Shown here one piece after another: positions 24,101-32,915 of a DNA stretch of 64,000 nucleotides (positions are counted from its first letter, which is position 1; each line of letters starts with the position of its first letter). The stretch comes from DATBSL01 sp964561785. Its GTDB lineage: Bacteria > Acidobacteriota > Vicinamibacteria > Fen-336. The DNA lies in assembly GCA_964561785.1 (NCBI GenBank), contig CAZLRF010000014.1:1-64000 (forward strand), written 5' to 3'. The notes under the pieces were generated by a model. The model was given only the letters and a program-made list of their open reading frames with translations. It was not told where the DNA came from and did no database searches. A program made the translations under genes and the position numbers.

Positions 24101-27100
24101 CTAGAAGGTGAACCGCACCGCGAGCTGGACGATGCGCCGGCCGAACTTGTTGTCCTCGTTCTTCTTGCCGAAGTTCGGGTCGGACAGCACGCCGTTCGTG
24201 AAGCGCAGGGTCAGGTTGGTGCCGTTGTCCGGGAACGAGATCGGGTGGTTGAACACGTTGTAGGCGTTCACGCGGAGCTGCAGCTTCTTGTCTCCACCGA
24301 GGCTGAAGTTCTTGAAGACCGACAGGTCGGTGTTGAAGTACGGCTGGGCCTTCATGTACGGCATGTTGTAGGTCCCGTTGGTGCCCACCGCGGGGAGCGA
24401 GAAGCAGGCGGGGTTGATGTAGTACCCGCTCGGCACGTTCTCGGCCGGGTTGCAGGTCAGCAGCGGCTGGACCGGGATGTCCGGCGAGCCGGAGTACAGG
24501 CGGGAGTCGATGTTCTGGCCCGCCGCGTTGGTGCCCTGGATGTTGAAGTTCGTCCCGGTGGCCGAGTACGGGAGCGGCGCGCCGCTCACGTAGCTCAGGA
24601 TGCCGGCGAGCTGCCAGCCGCCCAGGATCTGCTTGACCGCGCCCTCGGACTTGGGCTCGGGCAGCAGCCAGGAGAAGCTGCCGGTCGCCACATGGGTCCG
24701 GTCGTCGGCGAGGACACCGTAGTTGTAGTTCCGGTAGGGCTGCAGCACGTACTCCGAGCCGACCGCGGGGCCGCGGCCGGAGCGGATGCCGAGCACCTTC
24801 GAGAACGTGTACGACAGCGTGTAGTTGAAGCTGCCCCGCTGGCGCGCGAGCAGCGCCTGCAGGCCGTGGTAGGTCGACTCGATGCTGTGCTGGAACACGT
24901 TGAAGTCGCCGAACTGCGGCAGCGGACGGTAGTTGTTCTCGTCGCCGTTCGGGTCGTTCAGCATCGCGCCGAGCGGCACCGCGTTGTAGTTGGCGACGTC
25001 GAAGTTCATCTGGTCGACGCTCTTGCTGCCGACGTAGCCGAGCTCGAGGTTCATGGAGTAGGGCAGCTTCTGGTTGACGGTGAGGCTCCAGTTGTAGGTC
25101 TTCGGCTGCTTGTCGTCGTTGATGTCGATCGCGGACGCGTTGAACACGAGCGCGCCGCCCCCGAGGCCCTCGAGGTCCTTGAGCGTGAAGCCGCCGCAGC
25201 AGCGGCTGTAGCTCTTCACGCCGGCCCCCACGTCGATGAGGGTGTCGTACGGCTGCTGCGCGTCGTGCCAGAGGTACATGCCGCCGCCGCCGCGGAGGAC
25301 GGTCTCGCCCGTGCCGCGAATGTCCCACGCGAAGCCGACGCGGGGCTGCACGTAGAAGCGCGTGTCGACGGCCTGGAGCGGGACGCTCGAGTCGCGCGCG
25401 TTCCAGGTGACGCCGGGGAACTGCACGCCCGCGGCGACGTCGCTCGCGTAGCGGCTCTGGTCCCAGGCCACGATCCCGTTGCCCTCGCGGTCGGTCCACG
25501 GCTCGAAGATCGACATGCGGGCGCCGAGGTTGAGGGTGAAGCGGGGGCTCATCTTCCAGGAGTCCTGGGCGAACAGCTCCCAGCGGTTCCAGGCGATGTT
25601 GTGGAGCGCGTTCTTCGTCTGCTCGCCGTAGTCACCCACCTGCCCGGTGAGGAGGTCGGCGAAGGTGTTGCCCGTGCTGGAGCCGCTCCACGTGAACTCG
25701 TTGATGAACCCGTTCGAGTTGCCGTTGCCGGGCTGGTTGTTCGTGATCCGCTCCCAGAAGAAGCCGGCCTTCGCGGTGTGGCTGCCCCAGACCTTGGTCA
25801 GGTTCTGGGTGAAGGCGTACTGCCACTTCGTGGCGAAGAGGATCGGGTCGAACCCGCCGGGGTTGAAGTAGATCGGCCCGTTGTCGCCCCAGCCGCCCGC
25901 GTCGACCGAGGGGATCTGGTCGTTGCTCTGGCCGAAGACGCCCTGGTAGGGGTAGCCGAGGGCCTGGCGGGACACCTTGCTCCGGTCGTCGATCTGGTTG
26001 GGGAAGTCGATGTAGGTGACGGCGAGGATGGTCTCGGACGTGAGCGTCGGGTCGAACACGTGGGTGAGCGACGCGGTGACCGAGTCGGACTGGTTCGGCG
26101 CGCTGAGCGTGCTCGGGTAGGGCACCTGGCGCTGGCCGTTCCTCCACCACAGGCCGATCGCCCACGGCTGCGTCTCGCGCTGCAGGTTGTAGCGGACGAA
26201 CATCTTGGTGTTGTCGCTCAGGTTGAAGTCGAGCCGCGCGAGGAACTGGTGGTTGGGCTGGTCGACGAGCAGGTTGTCGGCGTAGTTGTAGCCGCCCGTC
26301 ACCGCGGGATCGGCGTTCGGCCGCGGGAACTGCGCGAGCAGCGCCTGGCCGCCGGGGTCGATCAGGTTGCCGGGGACGATGCCGCCCGGGAAGTTCGGGA
26401 CGGTGTTCACGAACCCGCCCGAGCCGACCGACGCCGCATTGCGGAAGTCACCGTTGAGCATCTCCGGGGTGGGCACCCAGGACTTGATGAACCCGGTGTC
26501 GAGCCGCTGCTCGTAGTACTCGTAGCCGACGAAGAAGAACACCTTGTCCCGGTTCTTGTTGAAGCCGCCGATCGCGAGCGGCCCGCTCAGCGTGAAGCCG
26601 GGGTAGACGAACTTGTTCTTCACGCGCTCGGAGCCGATCTTGTTGCCGAACCACTCGTTCGAGTTCAGGTGGTAGTCGCGGAAGTACAGGAAGGCCGACC
26701 CGTGGAAGTCGCGCCCGCCCGACTTCGAGACGACCGTCATGGCGTTCGGGCCCTTCGAGTACTCGGCCGAGAAGGACGAGGAGAGGACCTTGAACTCCTG
26801 GATCATCTCGGTGTTCGGGTTGACCGAGGTCGCGCAGTTGCAGCCGGGGTCGGCGCCGGGGGCGCCGTCGATCGTGATGTCGAGGGCCTGGGTGCGGCCG
26901 CCGTTGGCCGAGAAGTTCCCGATGGCGGACTGGTTGTTGTTGCCGCCGCCCTGGTACTCGCCGTTCCCGTTGATCCCGATGACCTCGCCGGTGAAGTTGG
27001 GCCGGTTCGACACGCCGCGGGTGGTGGGCGTCATGCCGGGCAGGATGCGCAGCAGCTCGGCCGCGCTCGAGGAGACGATCGGGATGTTCTCGATGACGTC

Positions 27101-27550
27101 GGAGGTGAGGGTCGTGCTCTTCTCGCCGCTGTTGAGCGGGGTGAGCTGGACCTCGGCCGTGACCGACACGGTCTCGGCCATCGTCGCGACCTTGAGGCGG
27201 ATCTCGCGCAGGGAGCGCGAGTCTCCGGCCCGGATCTGGACGCCGGTGACCTCGAAGCTGCTGAAGCCCTGGATGGAGACCAGGACCTTGTAGCTGCCGG
27301 CGGGCACCGCGGCGAAGGCGAAGAAGCCGTCCGCGTTGGTGACCGAGCGGCGCACCGCGCCCGAGGCCTCGTTCGTCAGCGTCACGTCCGCGCCGGGGAC
27401 GACGCCCCCCGACTCGTCGGTGACGATGCCGCTCAGCTCGCCCGTGACGCGCTGTGCGTACGACACGCCCGGCAGCGCCAGCAGCACCGCCAGGACGGGG
27501 ACGACGAGGATCGCGAGCCTCGTCATCCTCGTAAGTGGGTTACCCGTCAT
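24101..27550 (-). CDS. Oar-like TonB-dependent receptor with N-terminal carboxypeptidase-regulatory domain
   Basis: Outer-membrane beta-barrel of 1149 residues. A signal peptide (residues 9-33, ending VSYAQR) precedes a carboxypeptidase-regulatory domain at about 35-115 (GELSGIVTDESGGVVPGADV). A plug-like region follows (VIENIPIVSSSAAELLRILPG near 150), then a long barrel rich in Asn, Tyr, Trp and Phe that ends in LAVRFTF, the aromatic C-terminus used for outer-membrane insertion. Such Oar-like receptors are expanded in Acidobacteria; the ligand is unknown, and no substrate-processing enzyme adjoins it. ATG 27550 has AAGGAGA 6 bp upstream. Codons are visibly less GC-rich than in neighbouring genes, as expected for this residue composition. 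Confidence 0.9.
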   Translation of the reverse strand: MTGNPLTRMTRLAILVVPVLAVLLALPGVSYAQRVTGELSGIVTDESGGVVPGADVTLTNEASGAVRRSVTNADGFFAFAAVPAGSYKVLVSIQGFSSFEVTGVQIRAGDSRSLREIRLKVATMAETVSVTAEVQLTPLNSGEKSTTLTSDVIENIPIVSSSAAELLRILPGMTPTTRGVSNRPNFTGEVIGINGNGEYQGGGNNNQSAIGNFSANGGRTQALDITIDGAPGADPGCNCATSVNPNTEMIQEFKVLSSSFSAEYSKGPNAMTVVSKSGGRDFHGSAFLYFRDYHLNSNEWFGNKIGSERVKNKFVYPGFTLSGPLAIGGFNKNRDKVFFFVGYEYYEQRLDTGFIKSWVPTPEMLNGDFRNAASVGSGGFVNTVPNFPGGIVPGNLIDPGGQALLAQFPRPNADPAVTGGYNYADNLLVDQPNHQFLARLDFNLSDNTKMFVRYNLQRETQPWAIGLWWRNGQRQVPYPSTLSAPNQSDSVTASLTHVFDPTLTSETILAVTYIDFPNQIDDRSKVSRQALGYPYQGVFGQSNDQIPSVDAGGWGDNGPIYFNPGGFDPILFATKWQYAFTQNLTKVWGSHTAKAGFFWERITNNQPGNGNSNGFINEFTWSGSSTGNTFADLLTGQVGDYGEQTKNALHNIAWNRWELFAQDSWKMSPRFTLNLGARMSIFEPWTDREGNGIVAWDQSRYASDVAAGVQFPGVTWNARDSSVPLQAVDTRFYVQPRVGFAWDIRGTGETVLRGGGGMYLWHDAQQPYDTLIDVGAGVKSYSRCCGGFTLKDLEGLGGGALVFNASAIDINDDKQPKTYNWSLTVNQKLPYSMNLELGYVGSKSVDQMNFDVANYNAVPLGAMLNDPNGDENNYRPLPQFGDFNVFQHSIESTYHGLQALLARQRGSFNYTLSYTFSKVLGIRSGRGPAVGSEYVLQPYRNYNYGVLADDRTHVATGSFSWLLPEPKSEGAVKQILGGWQLAGILSYVSGAPLPYSATGTNFNIQGTNAAGQNIDSRLYSGSPDIPVQPLLTCNPAENVPSGYYINPACFSLPAVGTNGTYNMPYMKAQPYFNTDLSVFKNFSLGGDKKLQLRVNAYNVFNHPISFPDNGTNLTLRFTNGVLSDPNFGKKNEDNKFGRRIVQLAVRFTF

Positions 27551-27957
27551 TGGATCTCCTTGCCTCACTGGATAGGGAAGCTGTCTGGATGCGTGCGGAA
27601 ACGCCGGCCGGCAGGTTGGACGGTGGGCAACCCTTCACGCTCGGCATCTCCATCTCTCGGGGCGATCGCTTGCAAGTTCGCCTGGCGGAGATACGCCAGA
27701 CTCAAGCGGAGGTTAGAAAGTCCTTGGAGAAAGGTCAAGAAAAATCAAGGCCCGGCCCATAGGATCCATGCAGCCCTAAACGGTGCACTTCGTTGAACTT
27801 ACATCCAGAGAGCCGGATCGGTTAAGAGCTTGCTGTGCAGCAACAATGAGGCAGGCCGGGGGGCTCGCTCCAATGCGCTGGAGCGGGTCTGCGGGCACGG
27901 CGACCGGACCGGAGCAGCCGAACACCTCATGGGACCGATCGATTTTACACATGGCCC
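27551..27957. other. 407-bp gene-free region upstream of the TonB receptor
   Basis: This holds no credible gene. It includes the AAGGAG Shine-Dalgarno of the receptor, a perfect 6-bp inverted repeat CTGGCG/CGCCAG with a 6-nt loop at 27682-27699, and a weak minus-strand promoter candidate TTGACC (27733-27738) with CTAACC (27711-27716) 16 bp downstream. Nearer dacB lies a perfect 7-bp hairpin CGCTCCA/TGGAGCG at 27866-27885, possibly ending dacB transcription. The stretch around 27720-27840 is notably AT-rich for this DNA. It may carry regulatory sites for the receptor, whose leader would be about 150 nt. Confidence 0.5.
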
Positions 27958-29466
27958 TCAGCGGGCGGAGGCGAGCACCGCGGCGATGGCGTCGATCGCA
28001 GCCACGGCCTGCCGGCCCTTTCCGGCGTGGTTGTTCACCACGATCGCGAAGGCGAGCCGTTCCCCGCGCCCGGCCGTCGCGTACCCGGCGAGGGCGTTGG
28101 TCATGCTGAGGGTCCCCGTCTTGGCGAGGACGCGCCCCTCGGCGGCCGTGCCCTTCATGCGCTTCTCGAGCGTGCCGTCCCGCCCGGCCACCGGCAGCGA
28201 GTCGCGGAACGCCGCGGCGTGGGGGTGGCGGTCCATGGCGACGAGGAGGCTCACGAGGCCCCGCGGGGTGAGGACGTTCGTCCGCGCGAGGCCGGAGCCG
28301 TCGACGCGGGAGAAGCCCGCGTCCTCGACCCCGAGCCGACGAAGGACCTCCGCGACCGCCTCGCTTCCCTTCTTCGCCGTGCCCTCGCCCTTCGCCTTCG
28401 CCCCCAGGAGGCGCAGCAGCATCTCGGCGTGGAGGTTCTGGCTCACCTTGTTCACCACGCGGACCATCTCGGCGAGGGGGAGGCTCTCGTGCGAGGCGAG
28501 GACCCGGGCCCCCGCGGGCAGGGGCGCGCTCGACGTCGCGAGGCCGCGCGAGACGCGGATGCCCCTCGCCGCGAGCACGTCGCGGAACACCTGTGCGGCG
28601 CAGCGGGCCGGGTCGAGCACGGCGAGGCCCGCCTCCCACGTGTCGCCGAGGGCGACCCGCCCGACGAGGCGCACGTCGTTCGACCCCGGCAAACGGAAGA
28701 GCGAGACGTCCTCGCCGTCGTCCGCCCCTTCCGGCGCGCCCTCCCGTCGCCTCTCGGCCGTCACGACCTCGGACGACACGGCGAGGCAGCCCGCGTCCGG
28801 CTTCACCTCGAGGACCGCGGGGTCGCCGACGCGCTCCCCGGGTGCGAGCGACACCTCCGCCCGGTTGTCCGCGAACGAGAGAGCGGAGACCTCGGTGCCG
28901 TAGCCCCAGTCGAGGTCCTCCCAGCTCCAGCCGCTGCCGCGGCGGTCCCCCGTGAACGCGCCCTCGTGCCCGACGAGCCGCCCCTCGATCCGGCGGACCC
29001 CGGCGGCGACGAGGGCGTCCGCCATCGCCTCGAAGGCCGCGGCGGGCCGGCCCTCCGAGAAGCGGGCGGAGAGGTTCGGGTCGCCGCGGCCGACGAGGTA
29101 GACGTCGCCGAGCACGCGCCCCAGCGCGTCGAGGCGGCCCGCCGTCTCCACGGTGGTCGCGACCCGGGCGTCGGGCCCGAGGACGTCGAGGGCCGCCGCG
29201 GTGGTGACGAGCTTCATGCTCGAGGCGGGACGGAAGGCCTTCCCCCCGTCGAGCGAGTACAGGGTGCGCCCCGTCTCGAGGCTGCGGACCTCGATCCCCC
29301 ACCAGGCGGCGGCGAAGTCGGGGCGCGCGACGATCGCATCGATCGCGCGGCGCAGCCGCCGAGGCGAGGGGTCGGCGCCCGCCGGCGCCCCCGCCAGGAA
29401 CGCAACCGCGAGGCACGCCGTCGCGGCCAGCCTCCCCCTGCCCAAGGCGCCGATCGGCTCACCCAT
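27958..29466 (-). CDS. dacB: D-alanyl-D-alanine carboxypeptidase/endopeptidase (PBP4 type, S13 family)
   Basis: Periplasmic penicillin-binding protein that trims or opens cross-linked peptidoglycan stems. The 502-residue protein has a signal peptide (residues 13-31, ending AGADP) and the three active-site motifs: SxxK as S82-S-M-K85 in FRPASSMKLV, SxN as SQN in VNKVSQNLHAEML near 325, and KTG in VLAKTGTLSMTNALAG near 450. The inserted domain typical of class C (family S13) lies between the first and second motifs. The start overlaps the acyltransferase stop by 8 bp. All catalytic residues are present. Confidence 0.9.
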   Translation of the reverse strand: MGEPIGALGRGRLAATACLAVAFLAGAPAGADPSPRRLRRAIDAIVARPDFAAAWWGIEVRSLETGRTLYSLDGGKAFRPASSMKLVTTAAALDVLGPDARVATTVETAGRLDALGRVLGDVYLVGRGDPNLSARFSEGRPAAAFEAMADALVAAGVRRIEGRLVGHEGAFTGDRRGSGWSWEDLDWGYGTEVSALSFADNRAEVSLAPGERVGDPAVLEVKPDAGCLAVSSEVVTAERRREGAPEGADDGEDVSLFRLPGSNDVRLVGRVALGDTWEAGLAVLDPARCAAQVFRDVLAARGIRVSRGLATSSAPLPAGARVLASHESLPLAEMVRVVNKVSQNLHAEMLLRLLGAKAKGEGTAKKGSEAVAEVLRRLGVEDAGFSRVDGSGLARTNVLTPRGLVSLLVAMDRHPHAAAFRDSLPVAGRDGTLEKRMKGTAAEGRVLAKTGTLSMTNALAGYATAGRGERLAFAIVVNNHAGKGRQAVAAIDAIAAVLASAR

Positions 29467-30187
29467 GCTCTTCCCCCCGAAGGCGGCAGCCCTCCGCGAC
29501 GATGCGCCGTACTTCCTCGGCGAGCGCCTCGGCCTCCTCCGCCCGCCGGAGCGCCGCCGGGACCGGCGGGTGGAGGACGACCTCGACGGTGCCCGGCTGC
29601 ACGCGGGTGAGCCCGTGCGGCACCACCCGCTTGACGCCTACGAGCGACACCGGGACGACCGGAACGGCGGCCTCGATCGCCAGGGCGAAGCTCCCCCTCT
29701 TGAAGCGGCGCACTTTGCCTTCGGGGCTGCGGGTCCCCTCGGGAAAGACGACGACGCTCGTGCCCGCCCGGATGCGCCGGGCCGCTTCGTCGAGGCTCCT
29801 GCGGGCGCGGAAGGGGTGGCTGCGGTCGATCGGGACGTGGCCGCCGAGAAGGATGGCCCACCCCACGAGCGGGATCCAGGACAACGACTTCTTGTACACG
29901 ATGCGAAAGTCGACCGGCAGGTGGCCGAACAGCACGAAGATGTCGAGCGTGCTCGCGTGGTTCGCCGCGTACACCGCGGGGCCGTCGACGGCGTTCTCGA
30001 GGCCGCGCGCGGCGACCCGCACCCGCAGGAGCCGCAGGAGCGCGCGGCTCCACGCCCCGCCGATCGCGCGGGTCGTCCTCCCGCTGCGGTCGGCGAGCGC
30101 GGCGAGGCAGGCGAGCGAGGCGTAGCCGAGGGTCAGCAGGAGCGCGACCGGCGCCTGGACGAGGAGGAAGGCCGCCCGGCGCGCCAC
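29459..30187 (-). CDS. plsC: 1-acylglycerol-3-phosphate O-acyltransferase family protein (PlsC-like)
   Basis: Membrane acyltransferase that should add the second acyl chain to lysophosphatidic acid, giving phosphatidic acid. In 242 residues it shows the N-terminal membrane helix (8-30), the catalytic NHASTLD box at 76-82 (H77, D82), a GHVPIDR segment near 115, and FPEGTRSPEG near 146. The final box VPVVPVSLVG follows. Length fits PlsC. The GTG at 30187 lies 10 bp after the PIN/TRAM gene stop. Other lysophospholipid acyltransferases of the same family cannot be excluded. Confidence 0.85.
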   Translation of the reverse strand: MARRAAFLLVQAPVALLLTLGYASLACLAALADRSGRTTRAIGGAWSRALLRLLRVRVAARGLENAVDGPAVYAANHASTLDIFVLFGHLPVDFRIVYKKSLSWIPLVGWAILLGGHVPIDRSHPFRARRSLDEAARRIRAGTSVVVFPEGTRSPEGKVRRFKRGSFALAIEAAVPVVPVSLVGVKRVVPHGLTRVQPGTVEVVLHPPVPAALRRAEEAEALAEEVRRIVAEGCRLRGEEHG

Positions 30188-30197
30188 CGGTCCCGGC

Positions 30198-31379
30198 CTA
30201 CTCCCTCGGCCCGCCCGCCACCGGCCCGTCGCCCGCGGGGGCCGGGTCCGGGGCCTCGGAGCGCCCGGCCTCCTGGCCCGCCGGCCCCTCGCGGCGGTCG
30301 GCCTCGCGCCGGTGCTCGCCCCGGGAGTCGCGGCCGTTCCTGGGCTCGCGACGCTCGCGCCCGTCGCGGCCCTCCCGTCGCTCGGGCTCCGCCGGGAAGG
30401 AGGCGGCCTCCGGCCAGCGGCAGAAGATCATCTTGCCCGCCGTCGTCTGGAGGACGCTCGTCACCGTCACCTCGATCGTGCGGCCGATCGCCTTCTTGCC
30501 CTGGTCCACGACGACCATCGTCCCGTCGTCGAGGTAGGCGACGCCCTGCCCGGGCTCCTTGCCCTCCTTCAGCACGAACACCCGCAGGACCTCGCCCGGC
30601 AGCACCACGGGCTTGAGCGCGTTGGCGAGCTCGTTGATGTTGAGCACCGCCACCCCGCGCAGCTGGGCGACCTTGTTGAGGTTGAAGTCGTTGGTGACGA
30701 TCTTGCCCGACAGGCGCTTGGCGAGCTCGATGAGCTTGAGGTCGACCTCCTTCACCTCCGGGAAGTCGGTCTCCACGATCTGCACCTGCACGTTCGTCAT
30801 CTTCTGCACGCGCTGGAGCACGTCGAGGCCGCGCCGGCCGCGGTTCCTCTTCATCGAGTCCGAGCTGTCGGCCACCTGCTGCAGCTCGCGCAGCACGAAC
30901 TGCGGGACGACCAGCGTCCCGTCGAGGAAGCCCGTCTCGCAGATGTCCGCGATGCGCCCGTCGATGATCACGGACGTGTCCAGGACCTTGTACTGGTGGA
31001 GCCGGGAGGCGTCCTTGAACGCGGCGATGATCCGCGCCGGCTCGAACCACTCCCCGCGCCTCGTCCCGATGACGATGCCCATGTAGATCAGGAAGACGAT
31101 GAGCACCGAGTGGACGAAGTCCTCGGCGACGAGATCGAGGCCGGCGATGGCTCCCCACACGAGGTGCGCCCCGAGCAGGCCGGTCACTCCCCCGACGAGC
31201 GCCCCCACCATGTTGTGGGCGGGGACCCGGTGGAGGCGCAGCTCGAGGAAGATGATCAGGAGCGCGCAGGCGACGCCGAGGGCGGCGCCGAGCGCCGGCC
31301 GGCCCGGGAGCGGGGCGTAGTGCCAGCCGGCCCACGCGAGCGAGGCGACGACCAGGGAGCGGAACAGGACGAGCCACAT
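30198..31379 (-). CDS. Membrane-anchored PIN/TRAM domain protein (YacL-like)
   Basis: A 393-residue protein with four membrane segments (about 2-22, 31-50, 55-76, 88-108), then a PIN nuclease domain (KVLDTSVIIDGRIADIC near 130, with acidic positions including VTNDFNLN near 230) and a TRAM RNA-binding domain (about 265-325, LPGEVLRVFVLKEG...GVAYLDDGTMVVV). Relatives such as YacL are widespread and of uncertain function; RNA cleavage is inferred. The last 65 residues are highly charged repeats of Arg, Glu, Asp and Gly. It heads a unit with plsC and dacB. The start lacks a clear Shine-Dalgarno. Confidence 0.85.
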   Translation of the reverse strand: MWLVLFRSLVVASLAWAGWHYAPLPGRPALGAALGVACALLIIFLELRLHRVPAHNMVGALVGGVTGLLGAHLVWGAIAGLDLVAEDFVHSVLIVFLIYMGIVIGTRRGEWFEPARIIAAFKDASRLHQYKVLDTSVIIDGRIADICETGFLDGTLVVPQFVLRELQQVADSSDSMKRNRGRRGLDVLQRVQKMTNVQVQIVETDFPEVKEVDLKLIELAKRLSGKIVTNDFNLNKVAQLRGVAVLNINELANALKPVVLPGEVLRVFVLKEGKEPGQGVAYLDDGTMVVVDQGKKAIGRTIEVTVTSVLQTTAGKMIFCRWPEAASFPAEPERREGRDGRERREPRNGRDSRGEHRREADRREGPAGQEAGRSEAPDPAPAGDGPVAGGPRE

Positions 31380-31475
31380 GAGGAGGCCTTTCGGGGCCGG
31401 CGTGCCGGGCCCGGGATGACGAGCGGCGATGAGGCGGAGGGCTTCACGTTCCTCGACGGCTTCTGAGCCGCCCGA

Positions 31476-31503
31476 ATCATACCGCCGCGCCCGGGCGGGG
31501 CAA
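31476..31503 (-). promoter_or_regulatory. Sigma70-like promoter for the PIN/TRAM-plsC-dacB unit
   Basis: On the minus strand TTGCCC (31498-31503) and TATGAT (31476-31481) are 16 bp apart, giving a leader of about 90 nt before the ATG at 31379. It lies just after the radA stop at 31529. Confidence 0.55.
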
Positions 31504-31528
31504 CAGGGCCGTTCCCCGCGAGGGGTCT

Positions 31529-32911
31529 CTAGTCCTCGTCGGCGAGGCGGTCGAGGGCCTCCTCGAGGGAGCTCACCCCGACGAGGCGGATCCCGGGGAC
31601 GGCGTCGCCCGGCACGTTCCGGGCGGGCAGGATGCAGCGGGTGAAGCCCATCTGCTCGGCCTCGCGCACGCGCAGGGCGGCCTGGGGGGCGCCGCGCACC
31701 TCCCCGCCGAGCCCCACCTCGCCGAAGAGGACCGTGTGGGCCGGCAGGGGCCGGTTGCGGAAGGACGACGCCACCGCCGCCGCCACCCCGAGGTCGGCCG
31801 CCGGCTCGTCCACCTCGAGGCCGCCCGCGACGCTGACGAACACGTCGTCGCCGAGCAGCTCGAGGCCCACCCGCTTCTCGAGGACGGCCAGGAGGAGGCT
31901 CGTGCGGTTGGGGTCGATGCCGAGCGACATGCGCCGCGGGGTGCCGAACGACGTGGGCGAGACGAGCGCCTGCACCTCCACGAGCATCGGGCGCGAGCCC
32001 TCGATCGTGCACACGACGGCCGAGCCGGGCGAGCCCGCCTGCCGCTCCGAGAGAAAGAGGGCCGAGGGGTTGGCCACCGGCTCGAGGCCCGCCCCGGTCA
32101 TCTCGAACACGCCGAGCTCGGAGACCGCGCCGAACCGGTTCTTCACCGCGCGCACGATGCGGTGGTGCTGGCGCTTCTCGCCCTCGAAGTACAGCACGGT
32201 GTCGACGATGTGCTCGAGCGACTTCGGCCCCGCGATCGAGCCGTCCTTCGTGACGTGGCCGATCAGGAACGTCGTGATCCCCCGGCCCTTGGCCACGAAG
32301 AGCAGCTGCGTCGCCACCTCGCGCACCTGGCTGATGCTCCCGGGGGCGGACGGGAAGCGCGAGGAGAAGACGGTCTGGACGGAGTCGACGACGAGCGCGG
32401 CGGGCTTGAGCGCGTCGACCTGCTCGAGGATCCGCTCGAGCGACGTCTCGGCCATCAGGAAGAGCCCGCCCCCCGCGATCCCGAGCCGCTCGCCCCGCAG
32501 CTTGACCTGCCGCTCCGACTCCTCGCCCGACACGTAGAGGACGGTGCCGTGCGTCCGGCCGAGGAGGTGCGCGACCTGGAGCAGGAGCGTGCTCTTCCCG
32601 ATCCCGGGCTCCCCGCCGATCAGCACGAGCGAGCCCGGCACGATCCCGCCGCCGAGCACGCGGTCGAACTCGTCGATGCCGGAGCCGACCCGCGGCTCCT
32701 CGCCGGCGTCGACCGCGTCGAAGGGCTTGGGCGTGGAGGGGCCCGAGGGCAACGCGAGGGGATCGGGCCGGCCCTTCCCCGGCGGGGGGGCGACCTCCTG
32801 CCGCTCCTCGACGAAGCTGTTCCACTCGCCGCAGTCCGGGCAGCGCCCGAGCCACTTCGAGCTCCCGAACCCGCACGCCTGGCAGACGAAGACGGTCTTG
32901 ACCTTGCTCAC
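31529..32911 (-). CDS. radA: DNA repair protein RadA
   Basis: RecA-like ATPase that promotes branch migration during recombination. The 460-residue protein has the N-terminal zinc finger C10-x2-C13...C24-x2-C27, Walker A GGEPGIGKST near 97, the RadA-specific KNRFG motif near 258, and a C-terminal Lon-protease-like domain (from about 310, with LEVDEPAADLGVAAAVASSF and LFGEVGLGGEVR). Full length and intact. The GTG at 32911 is 4 bp after the dnaB stop, so the pair is probably coupled. Being last in the rpsF-dnaB array is a usual arrangement. Confidence 0.95.
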   Translation of the reverse strand: MSKVKTVFVCQACGFGSSKWLGRCPDCGEWNSFVEERQEVAPPPGKGRPDPLALPSGPSTPKPFDAVDAGEEPRVGSGIDEFDRVLGGGIVPGSLVLIGGEPGIGKSTLLLQVAHLLGRTHGTVLYVSGEESERQVKLRGERLGIAGGGLFLMAETSLERILEQVDALKPAALVVDSVQTVFSSRFPSAPGSISQVREVATQLLFVAKGRGITTFLIGHVTKDGSIAGPKSLEHIVDTVLYFEGEKRQHHRIVRAVKNRFGAVSELGVFEMTGAGLEPVANPSALFLSERQAGSPGSAVVCTIEGSRPMLVEVQALVSPTSFGTPRRMSLGIDPNRTSLLLAVLEKRVGLELLGDDVFVSVAGGLEVDEPAADLGVAAAVASSFRNRPLPAHTVLFGEVGLGGEVRGAPQAALRVREAEQMGFTRCILPARNVPGDAVPGIRLVGVSSLEEALDRLADED

Positions 32912-32915
32912 GCGA

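Noticed and set aside
24245..27796. An open frame of about 1180 codons opposite the TonB receptor
   Set aside because: It is the mirror of the receptor in high-GC DNA, is low-complexity Val/Glu/Arg/Gly, and has no recognisable domain.
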